Origin: Elusimicrobia bacterium GWF2_62_30
GTDB taxonomy: Bacteria; Elusimicrobiota; Elusimicrobia; Elusimicrobiales; UBA9959
Assembly: GCA_001799995.1 (NCBI GenBank)
Contig: MGUK01000097.1
Coordinates: 1 to 64,000 of the forward strand
Length of the DNA: 64,000 nucleotides
Direction of reading: 5' to 3'
Numbering within the stretch: position 1 is the stretch's first letter; each line of letters begins with the position of its first letter. The notes beneath the pieces were generated by a model. It was not told where the DNA came from, did not search any database, and was given only the letters and a program-made list of their open reading frames with translations. Shown here piece after piece: positions 37,299-46,846 of the stretch. The translations under genes were made by a program, and so were the position numbers.

Positions 37299-39521
37299 AT
37301 GCTGCCGGATATAAAACAGATAATGCTGCGCAGCGGGCCCTGCTTTGACAGCCTGCCGCTGCTGCGGCTGTACCTGGCGGCGCTCGGCAGCCCCGTGCTG
37401 AAATGGCCGCTGATATTGCTGCGCCTAAAATTCACCCCCGATATACTTGAGGAGATACGCGCCTCCGGCCTGCCGCTGGAAGAAAAAGCCAGGCTGTTCT
37501 CCAGCGCCATGACGCTTTTCCGCAGCGGCTCCGCCTATAAGACCACCGCCGCCGGGCGCAGCCCGCTCACCGACCGCGCCGTGCTGGAAAAAGTGAAACC
37601 GGGCGCCCTGCTGGTGGAAACCGGCGTGTCCGATGGCATTTCCGCCGCCGGCCTGCTGTCTTCCGCGAAGGACGCGCAGATCCTGCTTTCCGACAGGCAG
37701 ACCGGCTTCCGCTACCAAGACCGCGGCCCCGCCAGGTTCTTCTACAACAACGAGAACGGCGCGCTGTCGCTGAAGCTCCCCGGCTTCTACCTTTGCGCCG
37801 GCCTCGACGCCGGAACCGCGCCCGAGAGCGCCGGCACCATCAAGGCGCTGAACCCGCTCATAGCGGAGACTTTTCCCGGCGCCGAAATTATACCTTTCGA
37901 TATTTTCACCGGTTCCCTGCCGCGCAAGGCCGACGTGATAAAATGCGCCAACGTGCTGAGCAACATAGGTTTCACTCCGGAGGAAATGCTCGGCGCCCTG
38001 GCCAACCTCGCCCGCAACCTGGCCCCGGAAGGCTGGCTGTTCGTCTGCCAGAACAACGCCCGCTACAAGGACGGAGAAGCCTACCTGGCCCTGGAGGAAT
38101 CCGGCGGGCGGCTGGTCCTGCGCGAAGAAGTGAACGGCCACGAGATAATAGAGCATCTGCGCTCCCCGCTCTTCGCCGGCCTCCTCGCCCCGTCCCCGGA
38201 GTTGGACGCGGCCCGGCCCGCGCCGCCCTTTGACGGCGGCCAGAGCCTCCTGCATTCCATCTTCCGCCGCCTCGCCGGGGAACATCCCGGTGAGGGAGGC
38301 GTGGAGTTCCTCCGCCACCTCAGCTGGATAGGCGTGAGCTTCGCGGTGGCGAAGGTCATTTCCGCCCTGGTGAACATCGCCGCCGGCAAAATGCTGGGCC
38401 CCGCCGAGTACGGGAAGATAAACGTGCTGGTCTCGGCCGGGGCGGCCATCTCCCCCTTTATAATCGCGGGGCTGAACAATTCGGTGATCCGCTACGGGGT
38501 GGAAGAGCGCGACCGGAATTCCGTTTTCACCGCGGCGGGCGCCATCTTCCTGGCGCTGGCGCTGGCGGCAACCGGCACAGTCCTCTTCTTCAGGCAGGGA
38601 ATAAGCGCGCTGCTCGGCATCCCCCCGGACATGCTCGGGCTGGCGCTCTGCTACGCGCTGGCCACGGCGCTCTTCCTGCTCACCTCCGGCTTCCTGCAAG
38701 CCTCCGGGAAATTTTCCAGGCGCGGCCTGAGCGAGATAGCCTTCAGCGCCATCCTCTCCGCCGCGTTTTTCCTTGGTATCTACAATTTGGGCCGCACCTA
38801 CGAAACGATGGTTTACGCCTATGTGGCCGGCTTCGGCGGGGTGGGACTTTTCTGGCTGGTGAAGTTCGCATCCTCGCTGCGCTATTCTTTCCCCGCAAAA
38901 GAAAAACTGCGGGCACTGGTCAAGTACAGCGCCTATTCTTTCGGCGGAGGGCTGGGCTACTATCTGATGCTGAACGTGCAGGGACTTATCCTTAACGCCT
39001 TCCTGGCCCCGGAGGAAGTGGGCCTGTACGCGGCCTACAACACCGCCACCATCGGCATCGCGGCCTACCTTGGCTATGCCATCGGCACTGTGCTGTTCCC
39101 CAAGGCTTCGGCCAGCACCAACCGCCGCCGGCTCTGGGAAATGACGGTGAAAGGCTGGGCCCGCCTCAGCCCGGCGCTGATAATTTTCTTTATCCTCGTG
39201 CAGGCGGCGGTGCTGTCGCTGATGGGCAGGCACCAGTACCAGCTGCGCCCGGCGCTGATGCTCTATTTCGCACTTTGCGGGACGCTCATGCTGGTGCACA
39301 GCTCGCTGGCCCAGATAGTTTATTCGGAAGGGGTGAAAGCGTCGCGGCTTTCCTGGCTGATGGCGTGGGGAGGCGGGCTGGTGAACTTCACGGCCTGCCT
39401 GCTGCTGATCCCCGTTTTCCGGGTGAGCGGGGCGGCCATGGCTTTCATACTGACCTACGTTTTCCTTCTGGCCTGGCTCTGGAAGGCTAAAGATTCCTAC
39501 CTGCAGCCCGACCTAAAATAA
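37299..39521 (+). CDS. fusion: N-terminal methyltransferase-like domain plus C-terminal Wzx/MATE-type polysaccharide flippase
   Basis: N-terminus: PGALLVETGVSDGISAAGLL...ADVIKCANVLSNIGFTPEEMLGALANLARNLAPEGWLFVCQNN; C-terminus about 12 TM with AAGKMLGPAEYGKINVLVSAGAAISPF. Confidence 0.75.
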   Translation: MLPDIKQIMLRSGPCFDSLPLLRLYLAALGSPVLKWPLILLRLKFTPDILEEIRASGLPLEEKARLFSSAMTLFRSGSAYKTTAAGRSPLTDRAVLEKVKPGALLVETGVSDGISAAGLLSSAKDAQILLSDRQTGFRYQDRGPARFFYNNENGALSLKLPGFYLCAGLDAGTAPESAGTIKALNPLIAETFPGAEIIPFDIFTGSLPRKADVIKCANVLSNIGFTPEEMLGALANLARNLAPEGWLFVCQNNARYKDGEAYLALEESGGRLVLREEVNGHEIIEHLRSPLFAGLLAPSPELDAARPAPPFDGGQSLLHSIFRRLAGEHPGEGGVEFLRHLSWIGVSFAVAKVISALVNIAAGKMLGPAEYGKINVLVSAGAAISPFIIAGLNNSVIRYGVEERDRNSVFTAAGAIFLALALAATGTVLFFRQGISALLGIPPDMLGLALCYALATALFLLTSGFLQASGKFSRRGLSEIAFSAILSAAFFLGIYNLGRTYETMVYAYVAGFGGVGLFWLVKFASSLRYSFPAKEKLRALVKYSAYSFGGGLGYYLMLNVQGLILNAFLAPEEVGLYAAYNTATIGIAAYLGYAIGTVLFPKASASTNRRRLWEMTVKGWARLSPALIIFFILVQAAVLSLMGRHQYQLRPALMLYFALCGTLMLVHSSLAQIVYSEGVKASRLSWLMAWGGGLVNFTACLLLIPVFRVSGAAMAFILTYVFLLAWLWKAKDSYLQPDLK

Positions 39522-41003
39522 TTTTTCCAGCCTGTGCTTCCACGAGCGCAGCAAAGACCTGGCCGGCCACGGAATGGCGGCCACCGCGCGGTAGCGCAGC
39601 CAGACCGCCGTATCCTTCAGGATTACCGACGCCACGGAAGAGAAATAGCCGGTAAAAAGCACTTTGCGGAGATAGCCCGGCTCCCGGAAAACCGCCGTCA
39701 GGCTCACCGGCAGCCGCCAGGCGTACACGGCCAGCCAGTAGGCGTCCAGCACCTGGTCCATCGGCAGGTCATGCGCGCAAAGTTTGAAATAAGTGGTCAG
39801 CTCCGCGCCAATGTTGGAGAAAAGCCGGTAATTTTCCGGTTTTTTTCCGACGTACTTCTCGTAGATGGCCGTTCCGGGGTACGGCGTCAGCACCGCCTGG
39901 TTGATCCCGTCGGGACCGGTTTCCCTGAGCAGCTCCACGGTAAGCCTCACGTCCTCTTCGGTCTCGCCGGGATGGTTGCACATGATATAGGCCATCCGCG
40001 CCAGCCTGCCGGCCTTGCACAGGGCGAAAGCGCCGCGTATCTGCGCGGTGTTTATCCCTTTCTGTATCCGCGCCAGTATCGAGTCCGAGCCGGATTCGAC
40101 GCCGAAACCTATCATCACGCAGCCGGCGTCCTTCATGGCGGCCACCACTTCGGCGCTTATGTGCTCCACCCGCCCCTGCACCGCCCAGAACATGTCCAGC
40201 TCCTTCATGGCCGCGCAGAGGGCGAGCACCCTGTCCTTACGGAGCAGGAAAGAATCGTCGCCGAAAGCCAGGCACTGGATCTTGTACTTCTCCTTGAGCT
40301 CGCGCACTTCGGCCATGACCTCTTCTATGGGGCGGAACCGCACCGGCGGGCCGGAATTGCATTTCCACACGGTATTGGCCGCGCAGAACTCGCATTTGGA
40401 AGGACAGCCGCGGGAAGTGTAAACCGTAGCCGTCCGCGCGGAGAAGCCGGGCACGGCCCTGTTGGCCGGGTGAAAATGCGGCTCCATCGGGATCAGCCCG
40501 TAATCCAGGCGCGGCAGTACGGCGAGGTCGGCGATGAGCGGCCTTTTCTCCCCCACGAGCATTTTGCCGTCCGCGAGGGCCGCCACGCCGGCCAGGCCGG
40601 CGGGGTCGCCGCCTGCCGCGAGGCGGTCCAGGAGTTCGGCGAGGGTGACCTCGCCTTCCCCCACCACGACATAATCCACCGGGCTGCCCGGGAAAATAAA
40701 ATCCTCGGGATACAGCGAAGCGTGCACGTTGCCGGCCACTACGCGGCAGCCGGAACTCTCTTTGACGACACCCGCGAAGCGCATCACTTCGGGATAGTCG
40801 CAGGTGAAGCAGCCGAAGCCCACCAGCCCCGGCTTGTCGGCCTTCAGCCGCGCCGCTATGGCCGCGGCGGGGTCGGCCAGCCCGCTCAGTTCCAGGATGG
40901 AGGCCCGGTGCTCCGTCTTCGCGTTGATATAGGACGCCAGGGACAGCAGCGAGAACGGCGGCAGTTTTTTGGGCAGGGAGATCAGGAGTATGCTGGTTTT
41001 CAT
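39513..41003 (-). CDS. B12-binding-domain radical SAM protein
   Basis: VGFGCFTCDYPEVMRFAGVVKESSGCRVVAGNVHASLYPEDF; VYTSRGCPSKCEFCAANTVW. Confidence 0.9.
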   Translation of the reverse strand: MKTSILLISLPKKLPPFSLLSLASYINAKTEHRASILELSGLADPAAAIAARLKADKPGLVGFGCFTCDYPEVMRFAGVVKESSGCRVVAGNVHASLYPEDFIFPGSPVDYVVVGEGEVTLAELLDRLAAGGDPAGLAGVAALADGKMLVGEKRPLIADLAVLPRLDYGLIPMEPHFHPANRAVPGFSARTATVYTSRGCPSKCEFCAANTVWKCNSGPPVRFRPIEEVMAEVRELKEKYKIQCLAFGDDSFLLRKDRVLALCAAMKELDMFWAVQGRVEHISAEVVAAMKDAGCVMIGFGVESGSDSILARIQKGINTAQIRGAFALCKAGRLARMAYIMCNHPGETEEDVRLTVELLRETGPDGINQAVLTPYPGTAIYEKYVGKKPENYRLFSNIGAELTTYFKLCAHDLPMDQVLDAYWLAVYAWRLPVSLTAVFREPGYLRKVLFTGYFSSVASVILKDTAVWLRYRAVAAIPWPARSLLRSWKHRLEKLF

Positions 41004-41830
41004 TTTTTCCCGAGGAGGCCGCGCAGGCGGCGCAGGGTCTTGAATTTCATATTGGCGAGGTAAGCCCGGAGGATGACGCGCAGGAAGCCCAGCCTGCGGC
41101 CGTACCGGCGGCCCATGTACCAGTAGATCTCGCCCCAGTAGCCGACCAGGCTTTTCGGCCCTTCTTCTATTTTCAGCGGGGCGTCGTTGAGCGAAAGCTG
41201 CGGCTCGGCGATAAGGTACACCGGCAGGCCGGGCAGGAAAGCGTGTATCTTGAAGGCGTGGTTAATGACCGGGTGGGTGTTCTCCGGGACCGCGAGCCAC
41301 TTTTCCCGGTCGATCACCAGCGAAGTATAGAAGGTGAACTTGGCCGGGTCCCATTCGTTTATATCGAAATGGGAAAGGCCGTAATCGACGTATTCTTCCG
41401 CGGTCTTGAAATACATGTCGTGCGGGAGCCTTATTATCGGCCCTTTGTCCGCCTTCCGGTTGTAGTTAATGAAGAACAGGCCGGCGTCGGGATGGGAGGA
41501 AACGGCTTCCAGTACTTTCTTAACGGCGCCGGGGTAGATCTCGTCGTCGTCGCCCATCAGCCAGCAGTGCCGGCCGCGCGCCAGCTCCAGGACCTTGTTG
41601 AGATTTTTGGAGCCGCCGATGTTGGCCGGGTTCCTGCTGGCGGTGAAATTGGGGCCGGCGAAACTTTTTACCACCTCCGGGGTCGCGTCTACGGAGGCGT
41701 TATCCGAGACCACGATCTCCACCTGGCCCGGATCCGGCAGCGCGGCGGCCTGCGAGGTCACGGCCGAAAGCGTCCGTTTGAGGTATTCGTGGCGGTTATA
41801 GGTGGGGATGCAGATGCTCAGGAGTATCAT
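41000..41830 (-). CDS. family 2 glycosyltransferase
   Basis: MILLSICIPTYNRHEYLKRTLSAV, EIVVSDNASVDAT, GRHCWLMGDDDEIYPGAV; start moved to ATG 41830. Confidence 0.88.
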   Translation of the reverse strand: MILLSICIPTYNRHEYLKRTLSAVTSQAAALPDPGQVEIVVSDNASVDATPEVVKSFAGPNFTASRNPANIGGSKNLNKVLELARGRHCWLMGDDDEIYPGAVKKVLEAVSSHPDAGLFFINYNRKADKGPIIRLPHDMYFKTAEEYVDYGLSHFDINEWDPAKFTFYTSLVIDREKWLAVPENTHPVINHAFKIHAFLPGLPVYLIAEPQLSLNDAPLKIEEGPKSLVGYWGEIYWYMGRRYGRRLGFLRVILRAYLANMKFKTLRRLRGLLGKK

Positions 41831-42306
41831 AGCGCGCCCTCGCGCGGCGCGGCGGCGCGGCGGGTCTGCCTGAGGGCCTCGTAAAGCACGACGCCGGCGG
41901 ACGTGGACAGGTTGAGCGAGCGCACCCGGTCGGACCACATGGGGATCCGGTAGGTGCTCTCGGCGTATTTTTCATACATCCAATCGGGGAAGCCGGCGGT
42001 CTCGGCGCCCAGCACCAGGCAGGAATCTTCTTTATAGGGCGCCTGCCAGTGGTCTTTAACGCCGCGCGTGGAAAAGAAGATGAGCGATGGGTTCTCCGGC
42101 AGGGTCTTGAGGAAGGAATCGAAATCGGGATGGACGGAATATTTCAGGAACTGCCAGTAATCCAGGCCGGAGCGGCGAATCTCTTTGGAGTTTATCTCGA
42201 AGCCCATCTTCCCGACGAAAGCCAGCTCCGTGCCGGTGGCCACGCAGGTGCGCCCTATGTTCCCCGCGTTCCAGGGTATATCAGGATTGATCAATACTAT
42301 TTTCAT
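41827..42306 (-). CDS. trmL: tRNA (cytidine(34)-2'-O)-methyltransferase-like (SpoU/TrmL family)
   Basis: MKIVLINPDIPWNAGNIGRTCVATGTELAFVGKMGFEI, LVLGAETAGFPDWM, IPMWSDRVRSLNLSTSAGVVLYEALRQ. Confidence 0.88.
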   Translation of the reverse strand: MKIVLINPDIPWNAGNIGRTCVATGTELAFVGKMGFEINSKEIRRSGLDYWQFLKYSVHPDFDSFLKTLPENPSLIFFSTRGVKDHWQAPYKEDSCLVLGAETAGFPDWMYEKYAESTYRIPMWSDRVRSLNLSTSAGVVLYEALRQTRRAAAPREGAL

Positions 42307-42324
42307 TTTGGATATCACGCGTTC

Positions 42325-42456
42325 CGCGGACTGCCACGGGGACCGGACCGCAAACCGCGCTCGGCACACCGTGCCTCGCTCATCCTCCGGCCTCGGCGCT
42401 ATGCAAGCCTCGGCCTACGGAAGGGTTTGCTAACCCGGTCCCCGCGTCAGTCCGCG
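42325..42456 (+). repeat. dispersed structured intergenic element, family 2, copy C
   Basis: Closing arms CGCGGACTG..CGGGGACCGG..GCAAACC and GGTTTGC..CCGGTCCCCG..CAGTCCGCG; interior GGCACACCGTGCC hairpin and GGCCTCGGCGCTATGCAAGCCTCGGCC shared with copy D. Confidence 0.75.
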
Positions 42457-42483
42457 AGGCACCGGATAGATACCTGGGCACTA

Positions 42484-44391
42484 TCAGAGCTTAAAATCGT
42501 CAGCGTACTGGCGGTGCCACAGCTCCAGCATCAGCAGCGCCCACAGCTTGTAGCCGTGGTCGCGCTTGCCGCCCTGGTGCTCGTCCCAGAGCCGGTACAA
42601 CCCCTCGCTCTTGAAATAGCCGCGGCCAAGCGCCTTTTTCGAAAGACAGGCCGCCGCCCAGTATTCCTTCAGCTCGCCGCGGAACCATTGTCCCAGCGGC
42701 ACGCCAAAGCCCATCTTGCCGCGGCCGTAGATCTCCGGCGGCAGCATGTTCCGGAACGTTTCCTTCAAGAGCCACTTGGTGCCGCCCAGGCCTTTAAGCT
42801 TCAGGTTCCCCGGCAGCCTGAAAGCGAACTCCAGCACTTTATGGTCCAGGAAAGGCGAGCGCGTCTCCAGGGAGTTGGCCATCGAGGCGATGTCCATCTT
42901 GGTCATCAGGCCCTCGGGCAGGTACGTGTGCAGGTCGCAGTAGGCCAGCCGGTTTAGCAGGTCCTCGCCGGCGGTAGCCTCGAAAGTTTTGGCGAGGTAG
43001 CGCCCGGCGTAATTCTTCTGCGGGCCCAGCAGGGAGATGAACTCATTGCTGTACAGCCCGTCCAGGTCGCCCGGCGAGAAGAAGGACATGGCTGAAAGAT
43101 ATTTTTCCGCCAGGCCGCCCATCAGCGACAGTTTCAGGAATTTCTCCAGCCGCCAGAAGAAGCCGAACGGGGCCGCCTTCGGCAGGTCGCGGATCCCGCG
43201 CAGGGCCGCGGACTTCAGCCAGGCCGGCGCGCCGGAGACCAGGGCTTCGGTCTTCATGGCCGCGTAGCGCAGGTAGCCGCCGAAGGCCTCGTCGCCCCCG
43301 TCGCCGTTGAGGGCCACCGTCACGTCCCGGCGGGTTTCGCGCGAGACGAAATACGAAGGCAGCGCGCTGGGGTCGGCGTAGGGCTCGCCGTAATTGCGGG
43401 CCAGCCGCTCCAGCTCGTCGGCCATCTTGGCCTCCACCGTGAATTCCGTGTGCTTCGTGCCGTACATCCGCGCCACCTGGCGCGCGTAGCCCAGCTCGGA
43501 GAACTTCTCTTCCTTGAAACCGATGGAAAAAGTCTTTACGGGCTTATCCGAATGCCGCGCCATCAGCGCGGTCACAATGGAGGAATCTATGCCGCCGGAC
43601 AGGAAGGCCCCGAGCGGCACGTCGGAGACCAGCCGTATGCGCACCGCCTCGGACAGCTCGAAGCTGAGCCTCTCCTTCAGTTCCGGCAGCGGCACATCGT
43701 CCAGCTTCTTCTCACCGAGCGGCAGGTCCCAGTATTTTTCCGTCCGGGCGCGGCCGTCCTCGAACACCAGCACGGAGGCGGGCTCAAGCTTGTTCACGCC
43801 CTTGAAAACGCTCAGCGGGCTGGGAATATACTGCAGCGTGAGGAAAGCGTCTATCGCGGCGGGGTTCAGCTCGCGCGGGATGTCCCTGGCGGCCAGGAGA
43901 GCGCGCAGCTCGGAGGCGAAGGTGAGGCCGTAAGGCGTAAGCGCGTAGAACAGCGGCTTCTTTCCCAGGCGGTCGCGCGCCAGCACCAGCCGCTTGCGCC
44001 GTATATCCCAGATGGCGATGGCGAACATGCCGCGCAGGTGCCTGGGGAACTCCGTGCCGTATTCCTCGTAGAGGTGCACGATGGTCTCGGTGTCGGACTT
44101 CGTGACGAACTTGTGACCCTTAATGAGGAGCTCGGCGCGCAGGTCCTGGAAATTATAGATCTCGCCGTTGAACACGAGCCAGACGGAGCCGTCCTCGTTC
44201 GAGATAGGCTGGTTCCCGGTGGAGAGGTCGATGATGGAGAGGCGGCGCATGGCCAGGCCGGCGGTCTCGCGGGTGTAGTAGCCCTCGTCGTCCGGCCCGC
44301 GGTGGACCAGCAGGTCGTTCATGGCCTTCAGGTCCTCGCGCGTGACGTGGACCCCGGAGCCGTAATTATAGATGCCGCAGATTCCGCACAT
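42484..44391 (-). CDS. asnB: asparagine synthase (glutamine-hydrolysing)
   Basis: MCGICGIYNYGSG, LVHRGPDDEGYY, FNGEIYNFQDLR, LGAFLSGGIDSSIVTALMARHS. Confidence 0.95.
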   Translation of the reverse strand: MCGICGIYNYGSGVHVTREDLKAMNDLLVHRGPDDEGYYTRETAGLAMRRLSIIDLSTGNQPISNEDGSVWLVFNGEIYNFQDLRAELLIKGHKFVTKSDTETIVHLYEEYGTEFPRHLRGMFAIAIWDIRRKRLVLARDRLGKKPLFYALTPYGLTFASELRALLAARDIPRELNPAAIDAFLTLQYIPSPLSVFKGVNKLEPASVLVFEDGRARTEKYWDLPLGEKKLDDVPLPELKERLSFELSEAVRIRLVSDVPLGAFLSGGIDSSIVTALMARHSDKPVKTFSIGFKEEKFSELGYARQVARMYGTKHTEFTVEAKMADELERLARNYGEPYADPSALPSYFVSRETRRDVTVALNGDGGDEAFGGYLRYAAMKTEALVSGAPAWLKSAALRGIRDLPKAAPFGFFWRLEKFLKLSLMGGLAEKYLSAMSFFSPGDLDGLYSNEFISLLGPQKNYAGRYLAKTFEATAGEDLLNRLAYCDLHTYLPEGLMTKMDIASMANSLETRSPFLDHKVLEFAFRLPGNLKLKGLGGTKWLLKETFRNMLPPEIYGRGKMGFGVPLGQWFRGELKEYWAAACLSKKALGRGYFKSEGLYRLWDEHQGGKRDHGYKLWALLMLELWHRQYADDFKL

Positions 44392-44397
44392 AAATTA

Positions 44398-44493
44398 TCG
44401 ATCGGGAATCGGGGATCGGGGGTCGGGAATCAGGAATAATTTAATAAGACTTTTCATTTGCGATTCCCGATTCTCGATTCCCGATTCTCGATC
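44398..44493. repeat. large imperfect inverted repeat built from iterated ATCGGGAATC-like units
   Basis: Left: CGATCGGGAATCGGGGATCGGGGGTCGGGAATC; right: CGATTCCCGATTCTCGATTCCCGATTCTCGATC. Confidence 0.8.
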
Positions 44494-44495
44494 TA

Positions 44496-45659
44496 TCATT
44501 CCCCTTCGTAAATTTTAAGCACTTCGTCGGCCACGCGCGCCATGGAATACTTTTCCACGGCCGTCTTGCGGGCCTGCTCGCCCATCTTGCCCGCTATGCT
44601 GCGCTCCGCTATATAGCGCCGCAGGCAGGCCTTGATCTCGGCGGGGTTGAGCGGGTCGAAAAGGCAGCCGCTCTCACCTTCGACCACGGCGTCCTTCGCC
44701 CCGTCCACGCGGCTGGCCATGATGGCCACGCCGCAGGCCATGGCTTCCAGCATGGAATTAGACATCCCCTCGGTAAGCGACGGCAGCACGAAGACGTCGG
44801 CCGCGCGGTAATACGGCAGCAGGTCGCCCTTGGGGCCGGCCAGCAGCACGCTGGCCCCCACGCCAAGCTTTTCCACCGCGTTCTTGAGGCTGGCCTCTTC
44901 GGGCCCGGAGCCCACGATGACCAGGCGCATCTTGGGCTTGGTCATCTCCTCTGCCAGCACTTCGGCCCAGAGCTCGACGAACTCGCGCAGCCTTTTCTCG
45001 CGCACCAGCCGCCCGACGGACAGGAAGACGATGTCGTTCTCCAGGCCCACGGCGGCTTTCGCGCTTATCTTTTCGTGGTAGAGCGGCGGCGTATAGCGGC
45101 CGGTGTCCACGCCGTTGCGGAACAGCCGGGGGCGCAGGCCGGTGAACTCCCTGCTGTTCTTCAGCCAGTTATAGGCCTCGGAGCTGAGCACCAGCACTTC
45201 AGGATGGAAGACGGAGAAGAACTTGAGCTTGAGGCGGCCCAGGAAGGTCTTCCCCGAAAGGGAGATCTCGTCGAGACCCTGGCCGCGGCCGAGCTTGACC
45301 ACCGTTCTTTTGCCGGTGAACCTGCCGGCCAGCAGCGCCGCCACGGCGGGCGAGGAGGCGAGGTGCACGTGCGCCACGTCGTACTCCGCGGCGTGCGCGA
45401 GCATATAGAAGAAAACCTTGAACATGAAGACCAGGGAATCGAGCGCGCCGGAGCCGAAGACCCCGAAGCGTTCCACTTTCACTCCGGAGATGACCTCCCG
45501 CGCGGGCAGCCCGTCCACGCGCCTGGTTATCACGGAGACCTTCACCCCCCTGTTAACGAGGGCCTTGGACAGCTCGAAGGCCTGCTTCTCCGCGCCGCCC
45601 AGCACGGGGTAGAAGGTCTGCCCCACCATCAGCACGGACTTTATTCTGCTTTCGGTCAT
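44496..45659 (-). CDS. family 4 glycosyltransferase
   Basis: QTFYPVLGGAEKQAFELSKALVNRG, VFLSVGRLVREKRL, VIVGSGPEEASLKNAVEKLGV, ADVFVLPSLTEGMSNSMLEAMACG; start at ATG 45659 with ATGA overlap. Confidence 0.92.
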   Translation of the reverse strand: MTESRIKSVLMVGQTFYPVLGGAEKQAFELSKALVNRGVKVSVITRRVDGLPAREVISGVKVERFGVFGSGALDSLVFMFKVFFYMLAHAAEYDVAHVHLASSPAVAALLAGRFTGKRTVVKLGRGQGLDEISLSGKTFLGRLKLKFFSVFHPEVLVLSSEAYNWLKNSREFTGLRPRLFRNGVDTGRYTPPLYHEKISAKAAVGLENDIVFLSVGRLVREKRLREFVELWAEVLAEEMTKPKMRLVIVGSGPEEASLKNAVEKLGVGASVLLAGPKGDLLPYYRAADVFVLPSLTEGMSNSMLEAMACGVAIMASRVDGAKDAVVEGESGCLFDPLNPAEIKACLRRYIAERSIAGKMGEQARKTAVEKYSMARVADEVLKIYEGE

Positions 45660-46648
45660 TTCTTTTCCCCGCCCCCGGACGACAGGCCGCCCCAGACCTT
45701 GCCGAGGGAATAGCCCATCTGATAAACGAAGAAGACGCCCAGGACCGTAGTGACGGCGAAAGCGATCACGTGCACGTAGGAGGCGTAGGCCAGCCCGGTG
45801 TTCTCGGGTATGCCCCAGGTAAAAGCCACTTTCTGTATGGCGAACTCGATGGCGCCGAAATACCCCGGCATCCCCGGCACCGAAGCGGCCAGCGCGCCGG
45901 TGAAGGCCAGCACCATGCATTTGAAAGCGTCCATCACGCCGCCGATGCCGAAGGCCAGGCCGAGCCAGAAATAGTTGAGGGCGGACATACCCCACTGCAG
46001 CGCCGCGAACAGCACGATGAGGACGCCGCTCCTGAAAGAATGAAAGCCTTTAACGCCCATCGCGAGCTTCTCCAGTACGTTCCTGAAGAGCGGGAAGCGC
46101 ACGAAGAGCCCGGAGAGCCAGCGGTGCGACACCAGCTCGTCGGCGAAGACCAGCACGGCCATGGCGCCGCCGAGCCCGGCGCACATGCCCCAGAGCCAGC
46201 CGCCGTAATTCATCAGCCCGCCGCCTATGCCGCCCAGGCGCACCGCCACCGCGAACAGGAAGAACATCACAATGAGGTCCACCGCGCGCTCCACCAGTAT
46301 GGTGGCGAAAACCGTTATCATCGGGATGCCGAGGAGCTTCGCGCCGAAGGTCCCGCGGGCCACTTCCCCGAGCCGCATCGGCAGGATATTGTTGAGCCCC
46401 AGGCCCACCGCCTGCAGGCGGAAAGCGTCCCAGAGCCTCACCGGCGCGGAAGGGTTGAGCAGCAGGCGCCACCGCGCGCCGCGCAGCAGCAGCTCGACCA
46501 CGGCCGTTATCACCGCGGGGATTATATACCAGGCGTTGACGGAGGAATAAGCCTGCATCAGCGAGGCGAAGTCCACTTTCCTGAAAGCCATGAAAAGCAG
46601 TCCCGCCCCGATGATAAACCCCGCGATAATGGATATCTTTGCTTTCAT
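45656..46648 (-). CDS. lysylphosphatidylglycerol synthase transmembrane-region family protein (AglD/UPF0104-like)
   Basis: Multi-TM; LRGARWRLLLNPSAPVRLWDAFRLQAVGLGLNNILPMRLGEVARGTFGAK; VPGMPGYFGAIEFA. Confidence 0.85.
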   Translation of the reverse strand: MKAKISIIAGFIIGAGLLFMAFRKVDFASLMQAYSSVNAWYIIPAVITAVVELLLRGARWRLLLNPSAPVRLWDAFRLQAVGLGLNNILPMRLGEVARGTFGAKLLGIPMITVFATILVERAVDLIVMFFLFAVAVRLGGIGGGLMNYGGWLWGMCAGLGGAMAVLVFADELVSHRWLSGLFVRFPLFRNVLEKLAMGVKGFHSFRSGVLIVLFAALQWGMSALNYFWLGLAFGIGGVMDAFKCMVLAFTGALAASVPGMPGYFGAIEFAIQKVAFTWGIPENTGLAYASYVHVIAFAVTTVLGVFFVYQMGYSLGKVWGGLSSGGGEKK

Positions 46649-46692
46649 AAAACTCGCTATCCGATAAACCGCTCAACGACGCAGAAACAACA

Positions 46693-46833
46693 GGTTCGGG
46701 CCGACCCGCCCGGGACCTTTGCAAACCCGGAAGAGGGAACCCTTACGTGGTTCCCCCCCGCCTTTGGAAAATTACGGCGGGGCCCCCCTTCTGCAACGGG
46801 TTTGCTAAGGTCCCGGGCGGTCCGTCCCTCCAA
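46693..46833 (-). repeat. dispersed cloverleaf-like intergenic element, family 1, copy B
   Basis: Stem CCGCCCGGGACCTT-T-GCAAACCCG (46706-46729) with CGGGTTTGC-T-AAGGTCCCGGGCGG (46797-46820); interior matches copy A in reverse complement. Confidence 0.85.
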
Positions 46834-46846
46834 ATCTATCCAAGTA

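Noticed and set aside
37425-39299. 624-aa minus-strand ORF
   Set aside because: Antisense to the methyltransferase-like/flippase fusion; low-complexity Glu/Gly/Arg composition.
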